A stretch of DNA of 10,541 nt, taken from positions 1 to 10,541 of the forward strand of contig JBOGUF010000143.1 of NCBI GenBank assembly GCA_050696075.1, written 5' to 3'. Below the pieces are notes generated by a model. That model had not been told where the DNA came from, did not search any database, and saw only the letters and a list, made by a program, of their open reading frames with translations. The translations under genes were made by a program, and so were the position numbers. This DNA is from JBOGUF01 sp050696075 (lineage in GTDB: Bacteria > Chloroflexota > Chloroflexia > Thermomicrobiales > UBA6265). Numbering within the stretch: position 1 is the stretch's first letter; every line of letters starts with the position of its first letter. This document shows, piece by piece, positions 6,275 to 10,541 of this stretch.

Positions 6275-6793
6275 GTGGAGATTGCCGGCACGGCCGAGAT
6301 ACGGGAAAACGCAACGGTCCGGGCGACGGCCGGCGCCTTCGAGCGGCTACGCATCCTGACGACGTACCGCACGATCGCCATGGTCGGACTCTCGGCTGAC
6401 GAGATGCGGCCGAGCGCCTTCGCCGCCATCTACATGCTGGCCGAGGGGTACGACGTCATCCCCGTCAATCCCCGCTACGCCGGGCAGACGATCCTCGGCC
6501 AACCGGTCTATGCCGCGCTCTCCGAGATCCCCCGACCGGTCGAGATCGTCGACGTCTTCCGCCGCCCCTCCGAAACCCCGGCCGTCGCCACGGAGGCGGT
6601 CAAAATCGGCGCGAAGGCCCTCTGGCTCCAACTCGGCGTCATCAACGACGAGGCGGGCCGCATCGCCCGCGCCGCCGGCCTCGAGTTCGTCCAGGACCGA
6701 TGCGTCAAGATCGAGCACGCCCGCTTCTTCGGCGGCCTCAATCTCGTCGGCATGAACACCGGCGTCATCACCGCCCGCCGGCGGGTGGGATAA
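6275..6793 (+). CDS. CoA-binding-domain protein (YccU type)
   Basis: A 172-aa cytoplasmic protein with a single CoA-binding Rossmann domain, as in the small stand-alone YccU-like proteins (usually about 140-150 aa; this one has some 20 extra N-terminal residues). Landmarks are the first strand and nucleotide loop IAMVGLSADEMRPS (34-47), VIPVNPRYAGQTILGQPVYA (61-80), VDVFRRPSE (92-100), ALWLQLGVIND (115-125) and DRCVKIEH (141-148), all in the family order. Start: GTG at 6275 has GGAGG seven bases upstream; the frame is open back to 6014 but the extra part is unlike the family. It is divergent from the transporter cluster. The in vivo role of this family is not well defined; it probably binds CoA or acyl-CoA. 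Confidence 0.9.
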   Translation: MEIAGTAEIRENATVRATAGAFERLRILTTYRTIAMVGLSADEMRPSAFAAIYMLAEGYDVIPVNPRYAGQTILGQPVYAALSEIPRPVEIVDVFRRPSETPAVATEAVKIGAKALWLQLGVINDEAGRIARAAGLEFVQDRCVKIEHARFFGGLNLVGMNTGVITARRRVG

Positions 6794-6834
6794 CGTCGTT
6801 GTGGGCACTCTGACCCTCGTAGAGGAGGTGTCCC

Positions 6835-7068
6835 ATGTTGACGCTCTTTGAGTTGATGGATGTCGAAGCCGACAGCGTCGTCGGCTTCTATCACACCGAG
6901 GAGGAAGCGCTCTCGGTTGTCCGGCGGGCCGCGGAGAAGTATGAGGACTCGGCGGTGCTGTCGCTGGCGCTGAGTGGCGGAACAACGGAAGAGATCACGG
7001 AGGTGATTGCGCGGGGATCCGAGTTACTCGACCGTGCGCGGGGCGCTCAGATCGCCAGTCAACGATAG
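6835..7068 (+). CDS. Small 77-aa protein, function unknown
   Basis: A 77-aa soluble acidic protein preceded by an excellent ribosome-binding site (GAGGAGG at 6822-6828, six bases before ATG). Residues 2-20 (MLTLFELMDVEADSVVGFY) are followed by an amphipathic helix EEEALSVVRRAAEKYED and a second helical part TEEITEVIARGSELLDRA. The layout, a short strand then helices around FYHTEEEAL, suggests a small alpha/beta protein. It starts 41 bases after the CoA-binding gene and is probably co-transcribed with it. It also lies directly upstream of the toxin-antitoxin region, with 7 bases to the antitoxin relic. No family recognised. Confidence 0.75.
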   Translation: MLTLFELMDVEADSVVGFYHTEEEALSVVRRAAEKYEDSAVLSLALSGGTTEEITEVIARGSELLDRARGAQIASQR

Positions 7069-7075
7069 GGGACTG

Positions 7076-7346
7076 ATGCTCTCCGACGATGCCATAATCG
7101 CGCTATATCGAGGCCCATCCGCACCAATACGGCCCAGGCGACGCACGAATCGCGGCGTATGGATATTCGGTCTGGATTCTCATCGATGCGCTCAACACAG
7201 CGCACCAGGACCTAGCTCGTGTGGCTGAGGAATATGATCCGCCGCAAGAGGCCGTCAGAGCCGCCGTCGCTTTCTACTATCAGCATCGTGACGCGATCGA
7301 CGCCCGCATGCGCGCCAACGCCGCCGACTTCGGCGTCTACACCTGA
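7076..7346 (+). pseudogene. Frameshifted DUF433-type antitoxin relic
   Basis: From ATG at 7076 one frame reads MLSDDAIIALY up to about 7108. Another frame, open from 7098 to the TGA at 7344-7346, continues with YIEAHPHQYGPGDARIAAYG, then VWILIDALN and EAVRAAVAFYYQHRDAIDAR. Joining them at about 7103-7110, which needs only a single-base frame change, yields a continuous protein of about 90 aa. Its C-terminal half matches the intact antitoxin at 7471 (VWAIIGHL, ALAYYHEHRAAIDTR). A weak AGGGG precedes the start. No toxin gene follows it. The relic could be a true pseudogene or a sequencing error; the missing toxin favours decay. The family call rests on similarity to its neighbour and to the DUF433 layout. 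Confidence 0.65.
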
Positions 7347-7365
7347 TCGACGTGGCGGCCATTGA

Positions 7366-7382
7366 CTTCGAATCATTCGAAG
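7366..7382. promoter_or_regulatory. Perfect inverted repeat upstream of the toxin-antitoxin operon, possible operator
   Basis: CTTCGAA (7366-7372), TCA, TTCGAAG (7376-7382). It lies just upstream of a candidate promoter. Antitoxins with a helix-turn-helix usually repress their own operon through such sites, so this is the best operator candidate; binding is inferred. Confidence 0.4.
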
Positions 7383-7390
7383 ATTCCTCG

Positions 7391-7419
7391 TTGCTGGCCA
7401 ACGTCACGCCGCGTACACT
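7391..7419 (+). promoter_or_regulatory. Candidate promoter of the antitoxin-toxin operon
   Basis: TTGCTG (7391-7396) and TACACT (7414-7419) are separated by exactly 17 bases and resemble sigma70 -35 and -10 boxes (3-4 of 6 matches each). Transcription would begin near 7426, some 45 bases before the antitoxin ATG. The gap 7347-7470 otherwise holds only the inverted repeat; no toxin remnant was seen in it. Confidence 0.4.
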
Positions 7420-7470
7420 TATCCAGGCGAAGCGTGCTGCGCCTACGAATCGGACGAGAGTAAATGGCGT

Positions 7471-7818
7471 ATGGCTTCAATGAAGAGTCGTTCACAGTCA
7501 ATGGCCAACGCGCAAAACGGTGCTGTGAAGGTGCTTCATGGTCAGCCCTTGCCTCTGAACTGGCGAGAGGAGATCGTTCCCGACCGGCACAGGCCAGGCG
7601 TGGATCGCGCGAGACTCGCGCGCCATGGCATCGCCGTGTGGGCCATCATTGGACACTTGCACGCGCTTGGCAGCGAAGTCTCCACCGAGACGATCGCCCA
7701 AGCTGCAGAAGACTTCCGCGTCCCCGTGACAGCCATCACGACTGCGCTGGCGTACTACCACGAGCACCGCGCCGCGATCGACACGCGCCTTGCAATTAAC
7801 GCCGCCGCCGTCGCGTAA
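7471..7818 (+). CDS. DUF433-type antitoxin (partner of a PIN-like toxin)
   Basis: A 115-aa protein. The C-terminal half has the layout of DUF433/VapB45-like antitoxins: EEIVPDRHRPGVDRARLARHG (33-53), VWAIIGHL (57-63), then a helix-turn-helix-like segment TETIAQAAEDFRVPVTAITTALAYYHEH (72-99) and AAIDTRLAINAA at the end. It should bind the neighbouring toxin and the operon DNA. The gene ends three bases before the toxin's GTG, a typical two-gene operon. The start is uncertain: ATGs at 7471, 7480 and 7501 are all in frame and none has a strong ribosome-binding site. The first ~30 residues have no counterpart in the upstream relic, so the true start may be internal. The family call is made from motifs and context. 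Confidence 0.75.
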   Translation: MASMKSRSQSMANAQNGAVKVLHGQPLPLNWREEIVPDRHRPGVDRARLARHGIAVWAIIGHLHALGSEVSTETIAQAAEDFRVPVTAITTALAYYHEHRAAIDTRLAINAAAVA

Positions 7819-7821
7819 CAG

Positions 7822-8217
7822 GTGATTTCGCTCTACCTCGACGAGGACGTCACCGAACGGCTCGCGGACGCTCTTTCGAACTTGGGCATCGACGTACTCA
7901 GCGCCAACCGGGACCACAAGGGGCTTGATGATCCGCACCAGCTTCTGGTGGCCATCGGATTCGGACGTGCCTTCGTCACGTACAACACGAGCGATTATCT
8001 CCTGCTCCATCAGGCCTGGCACGCTTGGTCGGATGCCTGGGATCTCAGATCGACCCCAAATCACCGGGGTATTCTGCTCATTCACTCTGCACAGGGTTAT
8101 GACGTTCCCCGCCTGGCACAGGTGATTCATTCCTTCCTCAGCCACCTCTCAACCGATGCGGAACTTGACAGTCGCGCGTTCGCTTGGAATCCGCGCCGCG
8201 GTTGGCATGAGGTCTGA
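7822..8217 (+). CDS. DUF5615 PIN-like toxin, putative ribonuclease
   Basis: A 131-aa protein beginning ISLYLDEDVTERLADAL, the hallmark start of DUF5615 PIN-like domains. D7, E8 and D9 give the first acidic cluster. GLDDPHQLL (34-42) and FVTYNTSDYLLLH (51-63, with D58) follow in the expected order, so the usual acidic metal-binding residues of a PIN nuclease are present. The expected action is cleavage of RNA, blocked by the antitoxin encoded just upstream. GTG is the start, only three bases past the antitoxin stop, so its translation depends on the antitoxin gene. The C-terminal part (about 80-131) is longer than in minimal members. The RNA target is unknown, and some PIN-like family members are not proven toxins. 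Confidence 0.85.
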   Translation: MISLYLDEDVTERLADALSNLGIDVLSANRDHKGLDDPHQLLVAIGFGRAFVTYNTSDYLLLHQAWHAWSDAWDLRSTPNHRGILLIHSAQGYDVPRLAQVIHSFLSHLSTDAELDSRAFAWNPRRGWHEV

Positions 8218-8287
8218 AACAATCGGACAATTGGGACGCTACAAAGGCTGATGCCGACTCCAGCCAGCGCGATCCGCCCCAGGCCGG

Positions 8288-9787
8288 TCAGTCCGCCTGA
8301 GGCAACGGTTTCTGATCCGTGGCAAGACCGATGCGCGAGTCCTCGCCACCGGGCGGCGTCGACGGCGGCGGTGTCGGTTTCGTCAGCACCCGTAGGCGCG
8401 CAATTCGTAGGCCGTCCAACTCTTCGACCCGCAGCACCCGTCCACCGGGGAGGCTGACTTCGTCGCCGAGCTCGGGTCGCCGCGCCAACGCGCTGAAGAC
8501 GTAGCCGCCGACCGTCTCGACGTTGTAGTGGTCCTCGGAGAGTTCCAAGGCGAAACGCTCCCGCGCTTCGCCAATCCCCATCAGACCGTCGATGAGGTCG
8601 ACGTCCGCGACCGCATGGCGCTCCGCTTCGCCAACCATCCGGGACTCGTCATCGATTTCGCCGACCAGGCGCTCCACGAGGTCTTCCAGCGTCACGACGC
8701 CGGCCGTCCCACCGTACTCGTCGATCACGACGGCAATCTGGGTTCCGGCCAGGCGCAGACGATTGAGCACGTCCGCCGCCGGCACCGTTTCCGGCACCAC
8801 GATCGCCTCGGTCACGTAGTCCCGCAGGTGGAAGGCAGACTCGCCCGCCTCGTGACTCTCCCGCAGCAGCGGCAGCAAGCGCTTGACGAAGACGATGCCG
8901 ACGATGTGGTCCGTGTTATTCTCATAGACCGGCAATCGCATGTGGCTGGAGTCGGCCGCGACCCCCAGCACGTCGTCGAGGGAAGCGTCGATCGGCACCG
9001 CCACCATCTCCGTCCGCGGCACCATAGCGTGCCGCACCTCGAGCTCCGTAAACGTAAAGGCCCGATTGACTAGGTCGTGCGCCGCTTGCTCGACAAGCCC
9101 CGCCTGCCGGCTGGCGTCGATGGAAAGCCTGAGCTCCGCGGCCGACTGCACCAGCGCGTGGCCGGCGGCGGGCTGGACGCCGAATTGCCGGACAACCCAG
9201 TTGCCGACGCCGTTGAGGACGCTGATCACGGGCCGGAAGATCAAGTTGAACCAGTAGATCGGCGCCGCGACGACGAGGGAGGTCGCCTCCGACCGCTGCA
9301 GGGCAATACTCTTCGGCGCGAGCTCGCCGAAGACAATGTGCAGGGCGGTCACAATCGAGAAGGCGATGGCGAAAGCAATGGTGTCCCTAGCGGCATCGCG
9401 GGTGCCTTCCGAGATGAATGGGATCTGGTCAATCATGGGCTCGATCAGGTGAGCCAAGGCCGGCTTGCCGATCCATCCCAGGCCGATACTGGAGATCGTG
9501 ATGCCGAGTTGGGTGGCGGCGATGTAGGTGTCGAGATGGTCGAGCCGGTCCAGGACCGCGCGCGCGGATCGACTGCCCTCGGACGCCAATTGCTGCATGC
9601 GGGTCCGTCGGACCGAGACGAGGGAGAACTCGGTGGCGACGAAGAAGCCGTTGGCAAGCACAAGAAAGATAACGGCGAAGAGCGAGAGGCCGGTACTAAT
9701 CGGGAGCTCCTTTGGTCGGACAAACCCACGACCGCCGGGAGCAGCCCTGGCAGTCGCCGCGCTGGTTGACGCGGATGGTGTAATCAT
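8288..9787 (-). CDS. CNNM/CBS/CorC_HlyC membrane protein (hemolysin C/CorC-related family)
   Basis: A 499-aa integral membrane protein. The order is: a non-conserved 29-residue N-terminus; a CNNM/DUF21 membrane domain (about 32-215) with ANGFFVATEFSLVSVRR at 45-61 and the conserved GELAPKS at 154-160; a CBS pair (about 254-315 and 322-380) with MVPRTEM at 255-261 and DEYGGTAGVVTLEDLVE at 356-372; and a C-terminal CorC_HlyC domain (about 392-468). Such proteins are linked to magnesium or other divalent-ion handling; despite the name they are not shown to be hemolysins. The last 30 residues are Pro-rich and poorly conserved. It converges on the toxin gene. The ATG at 9787 lacks a clear ribosome-binding site, whereas AAAGGAG stands six bases before an in-frame ATT at 9700, right before the membrane domain; true start uncertain. 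Confidence 0.94.
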   Translation of the reverse strand: MITPSASTSAATARAAPGGRGFVRPKELPISTGLSLFAVIFLVLANGFFVATEFSLVSVRRTRMQQLASEGSRSARAVLDRLDHLDTYIAATQLGITISSIGLGWIGKPALAHLIEPMIDQIPFISEGTRDAARDTIAFAIAFSIVTALHIVFGELAPKSIALQRSEATSLVVAAPIYWFNLIFRPVISVLNGVGNWVVRQFGVQPAAGHALVQSAAELRLSIDASRQAGLVEQAAHDLVNRAFTFTELEVRHAMVPRTEMVAVPIDASLDDVLGVAADSSHMRLPVYENNTDHIVGIVFVKRLLPLLRESHEAGESAFHLRDYVTEAIVVPETVPAADVLNRLRLAGTQIAVVIDEYGGTAGVVTLEDLVERLVGEIDDESRMVGEAERHAVADVDLIDGLMGIGEARERFALELSEDHYNVETVGGYVFSALARRPELGDEVSLPGGRVLRVEELDGLRIARLRVLTKPTPPPSTPPGGEDSRIGLATDQKPLPQAD

Positions 9788-9834
9788 ACCGTATCGCGCC
9801 GCCGCTTCGGCAGCGATGACGACCGCCTTGGTAA

Positions 9835-9848
9835 GATACTCAGGTATC
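9835..9848. promoter_or_regulatory. Short inverted repeat in the divergent CNNM/rusA gap
   Basis: GATAC-TCAG-GTATC (9835-9848), perfect 5-bp arms, lies 8 bases before the resolvase start in the 68-bp divergent gap. TAAGAT (9832-9837) could be a -10 box for the resolvase, but no good -35 was found. Regulatory use is speculative. Confidence 0.22.
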
Positions 9849-9855
9849 CACGGAC

Positions 9856-10308
9856 ATGACCGATGCTCAGCAGGCGACGACAGTTCGGCTGACCCTCCCC
9901 TTGCCGCCGGGCGTCAACAACCAGTACGTCACGGTCGGCAAGCGGCGCGTGCTCAGCCAGGTAGCGCAGGCGTTCAACCGCGACGTCGCCAAGCTGGTCG
10001 AGCGGGCGCGGACGGAGCGGGTCGTGACCCCGGAAGCCGAAGACGCCCTGCGCGGCGCCTTCCTCGGCGTCTATCTCACATTCTATTTCGAGACGCCGCA
10101 CCGCCGCGACCTCGACGGCGGCCTCAAGATCGCGCTCGACGCCCTCTGCCACGCGCTCGATCTCGACGATCGCATGGTCGTCGACCTGCACCTCACCAAA
10201 CGGATCGACCCCCTCCACCCCCATCTCGACGTCGAGATCGAAGCGATCCCGGAGTGGACTTTCGACCGATCCTATGTCTACCTGGGGGAGGACGACCCCG
10301 ACGGGTAG
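9856..10308 (+). CDS. RusA-family Holliday-junction resolvase
   Basis: A 150-aa protein matching RusA-type crossover-junction endonucleases, which cut four-way DNA junctions as dimers using metal ions. The N-terminal strand LTLPLPPGVNNQYV (13-25) is typical. The catalytic acids are visible in RRDLDGGLK (83-91: D85 and D87, with K91) and LDLDDRMV (101-108: D104 and/or D105). VDVEIEAI-like HLDVEIEAI (123-131) closes the core. The length is close to the ~120 aa of the classical protein plus a short C-terminal tail. RusA genes are usually in prophages, but no phage gene surrounds it here; its neighbour is guaA. It has no strong ribosome-binding site. Confidence 0.9.
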   Translation: MTDAQQATTVRLTLPLPPGVNNQYVTVGKRRVLSQVAQAFNRDVAKLVERARTERVVTPEAEDALRGAFLGVYLTFYFETPHRRDLDGGLKIALDALCHALDLDDRMVVDLHLTKRIDPLHPHLDVEIEAIPEWTFDRSYVYLGEDDPDG

Positions 10309-10358
10309 AATGAACCTAGCAGGACGCTCGTCTGTCACTCACAAGGAGTAGACCGCCC

Positions 10359-10541
10359 GTGGCCGAGCAGCAGGCGACCACCGTGCCGACCGCAACGATC
10401 GACCCGACCGAAGGCCAGGTGCAGACTACCGAGCCGCCAATCGCCGAGTCGGCCCATCTCCTCGGTCAGGATCAGGCGATCGGCACGCCGGTCGATGCGG
10501 TCGTGGTGCTCGACTTTGGGTCGCAGTACAGCCAGCTCATC
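10359..10541 (+). CDS. guaA: GMP synthase (glutamine-hydrolysing), N-terminal fragment
   Basis: The window ends inside this gene, leaving 61 codons. The hallmark VVVLDFGSQYSQLI is at residues 48-61 and matches the first strand of the glutaminase domain of GuaA, the last step from XMP to GMP. Start: GTG at 10359 with AAGGAG ten bases upstream. This leaves about 40 residues of Thr/Gln/Pro-rich extension before the conserved start, where the E. coli enzyme has about ten. The domain with catalytic Cys-His-Glu and the ATP-pyrophosphatase domain lie beyond the edge. Confidence 0.9.
   Translation, partial: MAEQQATTVPTATIDPTEGQVQTTEPPIAESAHLLGQDQAIGTPVDAVVVLDFGSQYSQLI

Noticed and set aside
6774..6785. 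CCCGCCGGCGGG palindrome at the end of the CoA-binding gene
   Set aside because: It lies within coding sequence, has no loop for a stable hairpin, and such strings are common at this GC content.
7347..7463. Possible remnant of a toxin gene behind the antitoxin relic
   Set aside because: The frame continuing from the relic shows nothing like the LDEDV or SDY motifs of PIN-like toxins.
7498..8145. Long minus-strand open frame across the toxin-antitoxin pair
   Set aside because: It is antisense to two genes with recognisable family motifs and has no motif of its own.
8246..8265. GGCTG/CAGCC pairing between the toxin and CNNM genes as a terminator
   Set aside because: The stem is only 5 bp with a 10-base loop and no T-run follows, so chance is likely.

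Overview
The window is a GC-rich bacterial chromosomal segment with compact genes, mostly Shine-Dalgarno-led, and several 4-nt ATGA overlaps. The gene mix is a carbohydrate ABC transporter with a twin-arginine-type binding protein, a DUF433/PIN-like toxin-antitoxin locus, a CNNM/CBS membrane protein, a stand-alone RusA-type resolvase and guaA. This fits Chloroflexota of the Thermomicrobia/Sphaerobacter type best. That assignment is inferred from overall style, not from a marker gene, and other GC-rich phyla cannot be excluded. No rRNA, tRNA, CRISPR array or insertion sequence was seen.

Layout. Positions 69-590 (minus) encode a small secreted protein built largely of poly-aspartate repeats, with a hairpin just after its stop. 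A long minus-strand cluster then runs from about 6.0 kb down to 0.87 kb. In transcription order it holds a sugar-binding protein (5976-4642), two MalF/MalG-like permeases (4551-3592 and 3595-2678), an SDR-family oxidoreductase (2578-1781), an HEIGH-motif zinc metallopeptidase-like protein (1784-1092) and a 76-residue protein of unknown function (1104-874). The binding-protein gene has a candidate sigma70-type promoter near 6.2 kb. The cluster contains two strong stem-loops. One lies between the binding protein and the permeases (4566-4635). The other, with a perfect 12-bp stem, lies between the permeases and the SDR gene (2607-2649). They probably set the relative expression of the three blocks. 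No ATPase gene is present, so the transporter probably uses a shared ATPase encoded elsewhere.

Divergently, on the plus strand, are a CoA-binding-domain protein (6275-6793) and a 77-residue protein of unknown function (6835-7068). They are followed by a toxin-antitoxin region. A frameshifted DUF433-type antitoxin relic with no toxin (7076-7346) is followed by a perfect inverted repeat and a candidate promoter, and then by an intact antitoxin (7471-7818) and PIN-like toxin (7822-8217). Convergent to this is a CNNM/CBS/CorC_HlyC membrane protein (9787-8288, minus). The right end holds a RusA-family Holliday-junction resolvase (9856-10308) and the start of guaA, GMP synthase (10359 to the window edge), which has an unusually long N-terminal extension.

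The most rewarding places for follow-up are the poly-Asp protein, the metallopeptidase/76-aa pair translationally coupled behind a sugar-uptake and oxidoreductase cluster, and the duplicated and partly decayed toxin-antitoxin locus. No wholly new multi-gene system can be claimed from the sequence alone.
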